The notes beneath the pieces are model-generated. The model saw only the letters and a program-made list of their open reading frames with translations, was not told where the DNA came from and made no database searches. A stretch of DNA of 64,000 nucleotides from positions 124,001 through 188,000 of the forward strand of contig NZ_QENZ01000005.1 of the NCBI RefSeq assembly GCF_003096835.1, written 5' to 3'. The position numbers were made by a program, and so were the translations under genes. This DNA is from Balneicella halophila. GTDB taxonomy: Bacteria > Bacteroidota > Bacteroidia > Bacteroidales > Balneicellaceae. Positions 7,970 to 15,900 of the stretch are shown here, piece after piece (positions within the stretch are counted from its first letter, which is position 1; each line of letters opens with the position of its first letter).

Positions 7970-8839
7970 TTACAATTCTTCCGAAAATGTATCGTGCTGT
8001 CTTAAGTCGCCCGTTTGAAATCCTTTCATAAACCATTTCATGCGTTGCTTAGAGGAACCGTGTGTGAATGAATCTGGCACGATGTGTCCTTGCATACGTT
8101 TTTGTATGGCATCATCACCAACAGCACGCGCTGCATCCATAGCTTCTTCAATATCACCTCTGTTGACTTCTAGGTAGTCCTTAGAGTAATGCGCCCAAAG
8201 TCCGGAATAAAAGTCTGCTTGCAACTCTAATGCCACAGAATATCTATTGGCTTCAGCTTCTGACCTGCTATTTTGTTGTGCTTTGTGTACCTTTTGTGAT
8301 GTACCCAGCAATGTTTGCACATGATGTCCTACTTCGTGTGCTATAACGTAAGCCACAGCGAAGTCGCCTCCTTTTGCGCCAAAGTCAGTACGCAACTTTT
8401 TAAAAAAATCCATATCTATGTACAGTTTGCGATCGGCAGGACAGTAGAATGGTCCAGTAGCAGCACTCGCACCACCGCAAGCAGATTGCGTAGATTGGCT
8501 AAAAAGGACCAACGTAGGTTTTTGGTAAACACCTAACTCGTATTTTCTAAAAATTTTTGTCCAAACTTCATCAGTGCTTGTGAGGATAACATCAACAAAT
8601 TGACCTATTTCTTTTTCTTCTTGGGTAAGTTTTCTGCTTTCTGCAGTTTGCTGTACTTGAGTTTGTTGGTTAAGTTGTTCTAATACCGGGGCAAGTTGTC
8701 TACCAGTATCACCTCCAAATATTTGAAACAATAATATTATAATACCAATTGCACCCCCGCCAATAGCAACTCTGCCTTTGTTGCTCATGCCTCTACGATC
8801 CTCAATATTTCCACTTTGTCTTTTTCCTCGCCATTTCAT
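7970..8839 (-). CDS. ypfJ: Neutral zinc metallopeptidase, YpfJ family
   Basis: The 289-residue protein begins with a basic, Gly/Arg-rich cytoplasmic stretch (KWRGKRQSGNIEDRRG). One membrane helix follows (about 27-44, VAIGGGAIGIIILLFQIFGG), then a catalytic ectodomain. The metal site AHEVGHHVQ has the HExxH signature, and the family-typical segments ACGGASAATGPFYCPADRKLYID and ELQADFYSGLWAHY are present. Length and order match the YpfJ/KPN_02809 family of putative neutral metallopeptidases (PF04228). The substrate is unknown. The ATG at 8837-8839 is used. Confidence 0.92.
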   Translation of the reverse strand: MKWRGKRQSGNIEDRRGMSNKGRVAIGGGAIGIIILLFQIFGGDTGRQLAPVLEQLNQQTQVQQTAESRKLTQEEKEIGQFVDVILTSTDEVWTKIFRKYELGVYQKPTLVLFSQSTQSACGGASAATGPFYCPADRKLYIDMDFFKKLRTDFGAKGGDFAVAYVIAHEVGHHVQTLLGTSQKVHKAQQNSRSEAEANRYSVALELQADFYSGLWAHYSKDYLEVNRGDIEEAMDAARAVGDDAIQKRMQGHIVPDSFTHGSSKQRMKWFMKGFQTGDLRQHDTFSEEL

Positions 8840-8884
8840 AAGATTTAATTTTAATGATATTTATTCAAAAATATATCTTTTTGT

Positions 8885-9766
8885 TTAAACTATAACATTT
8901 GAATTCAAATACATTTTCTTTTTAGTAAAAAGGATAGGATAGATGCCTGGAAGGGAAACTATCAAGCTTACAATAGTAAAAATGACTCCTACAGACACAG
9001 AGATCTGTGGTTCAAAATTAAAAAAAGGTGAAAATTTTAAAAAGATAAATTCTCTAATTCCTATTCCAGAGAATGAAAATATGCTTAACAGGGATGAGAC
9101 AAAAAACAGGATAAAATATGCCATGAATTGTTCATGCTGATGCAGTGACAGCAGTATAAAGTAAACAGCTCCCAATTGTAATCCTTGTATGATAAAGGAA
9201 TAAAGTAATAAATACGTATACTTCGGTGTGAAAGATGGAAATATTTTTGAAAACAAAACTTTCCCAATAATTACTCCGATGATAAGGAGGAGAGGTAGCC
9301 AGAGCAGACTATAAACAGTATGCAATTCTTTGATACTCATTGATAAGAGAACAATCCAACAGCAGATGGCTATTAATCCACTAGCTCTATCAGCAAGTAC
9401 TACTGCGCTTAATTTTTTTATTGACCACCTAAATTGCTTATTGAGTAGGTAAACTTTATATGCGTCGCCACCTATACCTCCGGGTACAAAAAAATTATAA
9501 AACATTCCAACTAAATAAAGTAATCGGTTACTCTTGGGTGAAATGTAAAAATCCATTTGATAAAAACACAGTAATAAACGTTTCGCTGATAACAATTGGG
9601 ATAGTGCATAAAAAACTAGTGCTATTATAAAAAAAATAGCCTTCGTCTCCTTAATGGTTTCAAGTACCAAAACAAAAGAAATTTTTGAATAAACGAGCCA
9701 TAGGAGTACCAGACTTATACTAATTTTCAATGAAGTTGAAAATGTTTTTTTGAGTATCTTATTCAC
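8885..9766 (-). CDS. Flippase-like membrane protein (LPG-synthase TM / UPF0104 family)
   Basis: The 293-residue protein consists of about seven or eight membrane helices with short basic loops. It contains the family hallmark GGIGGDAYKVYLL near residues 94-106 and a C-terminal FSGIGIREFIF, both characteristic of the stand-alone lysylphosphatidylglycerol-synthetase transmembrane family. The soluble synthetase domain of MprF is absent. Members are thought to move or handle lipids at the inner membrane, and no substrate can be read from the sequence. It is followed 45 bp later by the metallopeptidase on the same strand, so co-transcription is possible. Confidence 0.85.
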   Translation of the reverse strand: MNKILKKTFSTSLKISISLVLLWLVYSKISFVLVLETIKETKAIFFIIALVFYALSQLLSAKRLLLCFYQMDFYISPKSNRLLYLVGMFYNFFVPGGIGGDAYKVYLLNKQFRWSIKKLSAVVLADRASGLIAICCWIVLLSMSIKELHTVYSLLWLPLLLIIGVIIGKVLFSKIFPSFTPKYTYLLLYSFIIQGLQLGAVYFILLSLHQHEQFMAYFILFFVSSLLSIFSFSGIGIREFIFLKFSPFFNFEPQISVSVGVIFTIVSLIVSLPGIYPILFTKKKMYLNSNVIV

Positions 9767-9888
9767 TTTATGTTTTATAATGTTACATATGATTAGCTGC
9801 GAATGTACTAATTTTAAAAGTATCTACCGATTTGTAAGTTTTCAGAGAGGTTTATTGCATAATTTTTGAGGAATTCTCTAACTAAAAT

Positions 9889-9921
9889 ATTTGTATAGTT
9901 TTCAATAGAATGTTACTTTTA
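9889..9921 (+). promoter_or_regulatory. Probable promoter of the SOD gene
   Basis: TTTG (9889-9892) and TACTTTTA (9914-9921) are separated by 21 nt. The second element differs from TAnnTTTG only in its last base. The ATG follows at 9943. Confidence 0.4.
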
Positions 9922-9942
9922 ACAAAATAAAAAGCGAATACT

Positions 9943-10671
9943 ATGAAAAGGAAAGATTTTTTAGTAAAAACAGGAATAGCATGTGTAGGTGTTAGTTTAC
10001 TGCCTACGGTTTCTTGTACAAATTCAAAACAAAAAGATACGAAACAGATCGGATCATTTGAACTGCCTGAGTTGGGTTATCCTTATGATGCATTAGAACC
10101 AGCTATAGATGCGCGTACTATGGAAATACACCATTCCAAACACCATGCTGGTTATGTGAAAAAACTAAATAAAGCACTTGAGAATCATCAGTTAAAAGGT
10201 CAAAATATAGAATCTATTTGTAAAAATGTCACTGCTAAAGATAAAGATACTGCTGTATTGAACAATGCAGGCGGTCATTATAATCATTCTCTTTTCTGGG
10301 AAGTAATAAAGCCCGGGGGGAGTAAAAACCCTGAAGGCGATTTGATGAAACGCATTAAACAAGATTTTGGTAGCTACAGTACTTTTGAAGATGAGTTTTC
10401 TAAAGCTGCGTCTTCAGTATTTGGTTCAGGATGGGCATGGTTAATTACTGATAATAAAGGTAAACTATCCATAACAGCAACTGAAAATCAAGAAAATCCA
10501 TTGATGGAGAACGTAGTAGATCAACTTGGTACTCCGATTTTAGGCATAGATGTATGGGAGCACGCATATTACTTGCATTATAAAAATAAGCGTACTGACT
10601 ATATCTCTAACTTTATGTCCATCATTAATTGGGATATGGTAGCAGATAAATATCAAAGTTCTTTATCTTAA
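9943..10671 (+). CDS. Exported lipoprotein superoxide dismutase, Mn-type
   Basis: The 242-residue protein is a complete Fe/Mn superoxide dismutase with a leader. Ligands align as His63 (in EIHHSKHH), His115 (HYNHSLFW), Asp203 and His207 (IDVWEHAYY). Gly111 and Gln183 match the Gly77/Gln146 pair of E. coli Mn-SOD rather than the Fe-type pattern, so manganese or cambialistic use is inferred. The leader has KRKDFLVK, close to a twin-arginine motif with the second Arg replaced by Lys, then a hydrophobic core and a lipobox-like TVSC with Cys25. It should therefore sit outside the cytoplasm as a lipoprotein and remove superoxide there. Confidence 0.92.
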   Translation: MKRKDFLVKTGIACVGVSLLPTVSCTNSKQKDTKQIGSFELPELGYPYDALEPAIDARTMEIHHSKHHAGYVKKLNKALENHQLKGQNIESICKNVTAKDKDTAVLNNAGGHYNHSLFWEVIKPGGSKNPEGDLMKRIKQDFGSYSTFEDEFSKAASSVFGSGWAWLITDNKGKLSITATENQENPLMENVVDQLGTPILGIDVWEHAYYLHYKNKRTDYISNFMSIINWDMVADKYQSSLS

Positions 10672-10710
10672 AATTCTAAATACTTTTTAATAAAAGTGCA
10701 ATACTTATTG

Positions 10711-10718
10711 TACTTTTG
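10711..10718 (+). promoter_or_regulatory. -7 promoter element for the CNNM/CBS gene
   Basis: TACTTTTG matches TAnnTTTG exactly and lies 21 nt before the ATG at 10740. It overlaps the TTG at 10716 that would otherwise extend the ORF, which argues for the ATG start. Confidence 0.5.
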
Positions 10719-10739
10719 CAGGGAATTAATAAACTAGCT

Positions 10740-11822
10740 ATGACATTACTTCTATTATATCTATTTTTAGCATTATTCGTTTCAGGACTCTGTTCTATTA
10801 TGGAATCTGTTTTGCTTTCCACGCCAAAGGCTTTTTTAATGGTCAAAGAAGAGAAAGGCAATGCATGGGCAACGAGTTTTTTAAATCTTAAAACCAATGT
10901 AGATAAGCCTTTATCTGCGATATTGTCTCTGAATACAATTGCTCATACAATAGGTGCTGCCGGAGTTGGTGCACAGGCAGTTAAGGTATTTGGAGAAGAG
11001 TATTTTGGTCTCGTTTCCGCTATTTTAACGATATTAATCTTAATAGTTACTGAGATTATTCCGAAAACGATAGGTGCTAGGTATTGGAGAAAACTAGCTA
11101 AAGCTACTTCAAAAATAATAGGAGTGATGATTATCATTACCTACCCATTGGTTTGGCTTTCCGCTTTCATTACTAAATTATTTTCAAAGAATGCTCATTC
11201 CAGTTCTACCAGTCGTGAGGAGATTTCAGCTTTAGCTAGCTTAGGAGCTGACGAGGGAGTTTTTAATGAAAAGGAGCATAAAATCATTCAAAATCTACTT
11301 CGACTAAAAAATGTTTTCGTTACAGAAATCATGACACCGCGTATTGTAGTTGAAAAGGCTGATGATACAATGACATTACAAGACTTTTTTGAGAATAAAG
11401 ATTTGTTGAGATTTTCACGTATTCCTGTCTATCATGAAAGTGAAGAAAACATTACCGGATATGTTTTCAGACAAGAGGTTTTTGAAAAAATAGCTGAAGG
11501 CGAATCTGAGCTTCAGTTGAAAAGTATAAGCAGACCAATTGTAACTGTCTCAAATAACAAAACTCTTTTTAGAGTTTGGGAGACTCTTTTAGAAAAAAGA
11601 GAACACATAGCACTCATCAGAGATGAGTTTGGTGGAATGGAAGGTATTGTAACTCTAGAAGATGTTATCGAAACCTTGCTCGGTTTGGAAATTGTCGATG
11701 AAAAAGATACAGTTGATGACATGCAAGAGTACGCCCGTAAACGTTGGAAGCAACGTCAAGCTAAGTATAATCAAATAAAAAATCTCAAGAAAAAGAATGA
11801 CGAAAGTTCTCCGGCTAATTAG
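10740..11822 (+). CDS. CNNM/CorC (HlyC)-type membrane protein with CBS domains
   Basis: The 360-residue protein has an N-terminal DUF21/CNNM membrane domain of three to four helices (LFLALFVSGLCSIMESVLL, AILTILILIVTEIIPKTIGA, VMIIITYPLVWLSAFI). A helical linker follows (EHKIIQNLLRLKNVFVTEIMTPR), then two CBS motifs (about 190-320) with FSRIPVY and LIRDEFGGMEGIVTLEDVIE. The C-terminal CorC_HlyC domain of longer relatives is missing, giving a short form. Members transport or sense Mg2+/Co2+ or regulate ion efflux with nucleotide-binding CBS pairs. The start at ATG 10740 is favoured over the upstream TTG by promoter position. Confidence 0.88.
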   Translation: MTLLLLYLFLALFVSGLCSIMESVLLSTPKAFLMVKEEKGNAWATSFLNLKTNVDKPLSAILSLNTIAHTIGAAGVGAQAVKVFGEEYFGLVSAILTILILIVTEIIPKTIGARYWRKLAKATSKIIGVMIIITYPLVWLSAFITKLFSKNAHSSSTSREEISALASLGADEGVFNEKEHKIIQNLLRLKNVFVTEIMTPRIVVEKADDTMTLQDFFENKDLLRFSRIPVYHESEENITGYVFRQEVFEKIAEGESELQLKSISRPIVTVSNNKTLFRVWETLLEKREHIALIRDEFGGMEGIVTLEDVIETLLGLEIVDEKDTVDDMQEYARKRWKQRQAKYNQIKNLKKKNDESSPAN

Positions 11823-12513
11823 CCAGATTATTGTAATAATCTATTACTTTACTTAAATCTTTTGGGTCTTTTGTAGAAATTTTATTCTTCTTGATAAATT
11901 TTGACAACTCTTCCTGATGTGAAGGGAAGAGTTTAGCTAAATCACGTCTTCGTTTTATTAATTGTGCAGGTTTATCTCCAAATTTTACATAAAGTGTACT
12001 GCTTACTACTTCAAATCTAGGATGTTTTGCTACTATATATCCTTTAGATTTTTCAGCTTGTTTAAAAAACACCTTTTCTTTTTCTAGCAGTTGTACTTCA
12101 CCATCCTTGTTAAGGATAAAATACGTAGTGTGAACCTTATTATTATGTATGTAAGCGGTATGCGTATAAACTTTGTCACCTATCTTTATAGTGGCTATTT
12201 TAGAAGGATTAACAATGTAGTAAGGTGTATTATCTTTTTCAAACTCCATCTACTCTTTATAAATGTTATAACGAAGAGGTATATTTGAGAAGACGTAGCT
12301 ATCTTTCATCTTGACTTGACCTTTGATAAATTTTTCATTACTATAAGGTGACCCTTCGTAATTGACGTATCTTTCAGTGCCTGTTGCTTTTTCTACATTT
12401 TTAGATGAGCGAAACTGGTTGAAAAAGTCATAGGGTACAGTACTACTCTTTTGAGAAAAGAGAAAAATACAAGACATGAGTAAAAGGACAATAAAAAAAA
12501 GTAGTCTTTTCAT
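11815..12513 (-). pseudogene. Secreted hypothetical protein interrupted by an in-frame TAG
   Basis: One reading frame runs from the ATG at 12513 to the stop at 11815 (232 codons including the break), split by TAG at 12250-12252 with ATG as the very next codon (12247-12249). The first part (87 aa) has a signal peptide, then SSKNVEKATGTERYVNYEGSPY and ends IPLRYNIYKE. The second part (144 aa) starts MEFEKD and ends KKISTKDPKDLSKVIDYYN. The intact neighbour at 12523-13221 aligns along its whole length and is also 232 codons long; there IPLRYNIFDDA runs straight into IEFVKD. This is a single nonsense codon, not a frameshift. The adjacent ATG might allow re-initiation. Function unknown. Confidence 0.8.
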
Positions 12514-12522
12514 GTAACTTTT

Positions 12523-13221
12523 CTAATTTCTAGCGCTAATCGAATTGAAATACTGAATTGCCTCAATTAAATCATCTGTATCTTTTGTAGAAATTTTCTT
12601 CTGCTTTACAAATTTCTCTATTTCTTCTTGATGAGAAGGGAATAATTTTAGAAAACCTTTTTTATTTTTTATTTCACGTGCAGAGTTTTCACCTACTTTT
12701 AAGTAAAGATCACTATTCTTTTTTGCAAATCTAGCCGGTTTTGCCTCTTTAAAGACATCTGGTTTTTCAGCTTCCTTAAATTCAACTTGCTCTTTCTCCA
12801 AGAGTTGAGCTTCTCCAGCATTATGGAGTAAGAAGAACGTATTTTTAAGTTCATTCTTATATTCATATGGAGCATATACGTAAGTTTTCCCATTAAAGTT
12901 AACTCTTGATATATTTTCAGGGTTTGGAACTTGGTAAACTTTTTTGTCTTTCACAAATTCTATAGCATCATCAAAGATGTTATATCTTAATGGTATTGCA
13001 TCATAGGTATCACCGTTTTTCATCGTGATACTACCCAATACAAAATATTCATCATTATATGGTGAGCCTTTAATATCCCCATATCTATCTTTCATAAACT
13101 CTCCATTAATGTATCTCTCATTTTCGACATTTTCCACCAAATCTCTAAGATTAAAGCCTGTTTGTGCCCAGATGGTAGTTGTTATGCAAATGGTAACTAA
13201 AATCAATAATATACGTTTCAT
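12523..13221 (-). CDS. Secreted hypothetical protein, intact tandem paralogue
   Basis: The 232-residue protein starts at ATG 13219-13221 with a cleavable signal peptide (MKRILLILVTICITTTIWAQ). The longer frame to 13293 adds an unlikely leader. The mature part has a repeat-like first half (RYINGEFMKDRYGDIKGSPYNDEYFVLGSITMKNG...), a central beta-rich stretch and a Lys/Glu-rich helical C terminus (LFPSHQEEIEKFVKQKKISTKDTDDLIEAIQYF). I recognise no named family. The same organisation occurs in the interrupted copy only 9 bp downstream, so this is a tandem duplication with substantial divergence. The likely location is the periplasm or outer surface. Confidence 0.75.
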   Translation of the reverse strand: MKRILLILVTICITTTIWAQTGFNLRDLVENVENERYINGEFMKDRYGDIKGSPYNDEYFVLGSITMKNGDTYDAIPLRYNIFDDAIEFVKDKKVYQVPNPENISRVNFNGKTYVYAPYEYKNELKNTFFLLHNAGEAQLLEKEQVEFKEAEKPDVFKEAKPARFAKKNSDLYLKVGENSAREIKNKKGFLKLFPSHQEEIEKFVKQKKISTKDTDDLIEAIQYFNSISARN

Positions 13222-13334
13222 TAGATACTTTTTTTTATTGTTGATTCTCAAAGATAATGAAATATAAAAAACGAGACTAATAAATTGCCCCAAAAGTGAT
13301 ACTTAAAAAATTACTTTTAATCAATGAAATCTTG

Positions 13335-13342
13335 TATTTTTG
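13335..13342 (+). promoter_or_regulatory. -7 promoter element for pheT
   Basis: TATTTTTG matches TAnnTTTG exactly, 35 nt before the pheT ATG at 13378. No unambiguous TTG lies at the -33 position. Confidence 0.45.
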
Positions 13343-13377
13343 TAGGAATTTAAAATTTGTATAGAATTTAATGCCTT

Positions 13378-15828
13378 ATGAAGATAGCGTACAGTTGGTT
13401 AAAAGATTACATTAAGACAGATATTGCACCTGAAAAGATTGCAAACATACTTACTCAAACAGGCTTAGAAGTTGGAAGTATTGAAAAAATAGAGGCAATA
13501 AAGGGTGGATTAAATGGTGTTGTCGTTGGTGAAGTAAAGGAGTGCATGCCTCACCCCAACTCTGATCATCTAAATTTAACGAAAGTTGATGTAGGAAGTG
13601 GTGACTTATTACCAATTGTTTGTGGGGCACCTAATGTTGCTACCGGACAAAAAGTTATGGTTGCTACTGTTGGTACGATTTTCTATGATGAGGATAAAGA
13701 GTTTGTCATAAAAAAAGCGAAGCTCAGAGGAGAACCATCGGAAGGGATGATTTGCTCTGAAGCAGAATTGGGTGTAGGTAACGATGCCTCAGGAATCATG
13801 GTTTTACCACAAGAGGCAGTTATAGGCACACCAGCAAAGGAGTATTTTAATTTAAAAGACGACTATGCTATTGAAATAGATTTAACACCTAATCGCATAG
13901 ATGGTGCATCGCACATTGGTGTAGCTCGGGATTTAGCAGCTTTTCTGAAAGTACATAATGAACCTACAGAATACACGAAACCTTCAGTAGCTGATTTCCA
14001 TGAAGCTACAGCTATGAATCCTGTGAAAATTGTGGTAGATAGTTCTGAAAGCTGCCCTAGATATGCAGGAATAAGCTTGGATAATATCACAGTGAAACCA
14101 TCACCCGATTGGTTGCAGAACCGCTTAAGAACAATCGGACTTACACCGATAAATAATGTAGTAGATATTACAAATTATGTGCTTTTTGAGACAGGACAAC
14201 CGTTGCATGCGTTTGACAGAGTTCAAGTAGGTGATACTATACAAGTGAAAACACTTCCTGAAGGAACTAAATTTATAACACTTGATGGTGTTGAGCGTGA
14301 ACTAAATGGCGAGGATTTGATGATTTGCAATTCTGAAAAACCGATGTGTATTGCAGGAGTTTTTGGAGGTATTGAGTCTGGCGTTACTGATGAGACGACA
14401 TCCATCTTCCTAGAATCTGCATATTTTAATCCTGTGCAAGTGAGAAAGACTGCACGAAGACATGCTTTAAATACTGACGCTTCTTTTCGTTTTGAAAGAG
14501 GAGTTGATCCGGATATAACGATATACGCTCTTAAAAGAGCAACTTTGCTATTGCAAGAGATAACAGGTGCTACTATCAGCTCTGAGATTGCTGATTATTA
14601 TCCCAAAAAGATTAAAGGAGCCACAGTTACACTTGCTTTATCGCAGGTAGAGCGACTAACGGGTGTGAAAATTCCTAAGCAGAAAATTATAGAGATATTA
14701 AAGGCTTTAGAAATCACTGTTACTGAAAATAGAGACGATGCCCTATTACTGGAAATACCGGCGTACAGAGTTGATGTGACTCGTGAAGCTGATGTTATAG
14801 AGGAAATATTACGTATCTATGGTTATGATAATATTCCTGTAAAATCTCAAGTAAATTCAGTATTGAGTTATGCTAAAAAGCCAGATACTTACCAGTTGAA
14901 AAATACAATAGGTGATTATCTTTCGGCAAATGGCTTCAATGAAATAATGAATAATTCATTAACAAAATCATTATATTACCAAGGCATAGAGGAAGTTGTG
15001 GAAGGGACAGAAGTGCTTTTAAAAAATCCATTAAGTCAAGATTTAGATTCGATGAGACGATCATTAGTTTTTGGTGGTTTGGAAAGCATCGCATATAATT
15101 CAAATAGAAAACGCAGTGATCTCAAATTTTATGAATTTGGTAAAACCTATCATTATTTTCACGATGAAGATGCCAGTCATCCTGTGAAAAACTATTCAGA
15201 ATTTGACAAACTTGCGATTTTTATCACAGGAAAGACTACTGAGCAGTCTTGGAATGTAACTGCTACAGTTTCTGACTTTTATTATTTAAAAGCTTATACT
15301 TTTAATATCCTTGAAAAATTAGGCATAAATAAGGAGAGTATAGTAGAGGAAGATTTTTCAAACGAGTTATACGTAGAAGGTTTAAAGCTAACTATAGGCA
15401 AAAACATCATTGGGTATTTAGGACAATTGAAAAAACAAATAGTAAAGGTAGCCGATGTGTCGCAAGATGTATTTTATGCGGAAATAAACTGGGAAGTAGT
15501 GCTGGATTTGATAAAGACTCACAATATTGTTTTTAAGCCTTTAGCAAAGTACCCTGAAGTTCGTAGAGATTTTGCTTTATTGCTTGATGAAAAAATAACT
15601 TTCAAAGAGGTGAAGAAATTGATCAAACAAACAGAGCGAAAATTATTGAAAAACATCCAGTTGTTTGATGTGTACACTGGAGATAAGTTGCCTGAAGGGA
15701 AAAAATCATATGCTGTTGCAGTAATATTGCAAGATGAGAACGCAACCCTTACCGATAAGCAAATTGATAAAGTAAGTCAAAAACTCCAAAGGGCTTTTGA
15801 AAAACAATTAGGAGCGAGTTTGAGGTAA
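13378..15828 (+). CDS. pheT: Phenylalanine--tRNA ligase beta subunit
   Basis: The 816-residue protein is a full-length PheT. In order it shows an N-terminal B1 start (MKIAYSWLKDYIKTD), the EMAP/tRNA-binding B2 domain (VVVGEVKECMPHPNSDHLNLTKVD, CGAPNVATGQK), B3/B4 editing domains (EIDLTPNRIDGASHIGVARDLAA, VDITNYVLFETGQPLHAFD), the B5 domain (VTREADVIEEILRIYGYDNIP), the catalytic-like core and the C-terminal anticodon-binding B8 domain (KYPEVRRDFALLLDE, LQDENATLTDKQIDK). It pairs with PheS, which is not in this window, to charge tRNA-Phe. The gene stands alone and ends at a strong bidirectional terminator. Confidence 0.97.
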   Translation: MKIAYSWLKDYIKTDIAPEKIANILTQTGLEVGSIEKIEAIKGGLNGVVVGEVKECMPHPNSDHLNLTKVDVGSGDLLPIVCGAPNVATGQKVMVATVGTIFYDEDKEFVIKKAKLRGEPSEGMICSEAELGVGNDASGIMVLPQEAVIGTPAKEYFNLKDDYAIEIDLTPNRIDGASHIGVARDLAAFLKVHNEPTEYTKPSVADFHEATAMNPVKIVVDSSESCPRYAGISLDNITVKPSPDWLQNRLRTIGLTPINNVVDITNYVLFETGQPLHAFDRVQVGDTIQVKTLPEGTKFITLDGVERELNGEDLMICNSEKPMCIAGVFGGIESGVTDETTSIFLESAYFNPVQVRKTARRHALNTDASFRFERGVDPDITIYALKRATLLLQEITGATISSEIADYYPKKIKGATVTLALSQVERLTGVKIPKQKIIEILKALEITVTENRDDALLLEIPAYRVDVTREADVIEEILRIYGYDNIPVKSQVNSVLSYAKKPDTYQLKNTIGDYLSANGFNEIMNNSLTKSLYYQGIEEVVEGTEVLLKNPLSQDLDSMRRSLVFGGLESIAYNSNRKRSDLKFYEFGKTYHYFHDEDASHPVKNYSEFDKLAIFITGKTTEQSWNVTATVSDFYYLKAYTFNILEKLGINKESIVEEDFSNELYVEGLKLTIGKNIIGYLGQLKKQIVKVADVSQDVFYAEINWEVVLDLIKTHNIVFKPLAKYPEVRRDFALLLDEKITFKEVKKLIKQTERKLLKNIQLFDVYTGDKLPEGKKSYAVAVILQDENATLTDKQIDKVSQKLQRAFEKQLGASLR

Positions 15829-15846
15829 GCAATATAATCATTTTAC

Positions 15847-15885
15847 AAAAAAAGGACGACACTAATACAGTGTCGTCCTTTTTTT
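15847..15885. terminator. Strong bidirectional terminator between pheT and PPi-PEPCK
   Basis: GGACGACACT (15854-15863) pairs with AGTGTCGTCC (15869-15878) around the loop AATAC, flanked by seven A on the left and seven T on the right. It can therefore end both the plus-strand pheT and the minus-strand PEPCK transcripts. Confidence 0.9.
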
Positions 15886-15900
15886 ACTAATCTGATCAAC

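Noticed and set aside
11815-12249. Treating the 144-residue frame as an independent gene with its own ATG
   Set aside because: It is in frame with the preceding 87-residue part, aligns with the C-terminal two thirds of the intact neighbour and lacks a signal peptide, so it is one broken gene.
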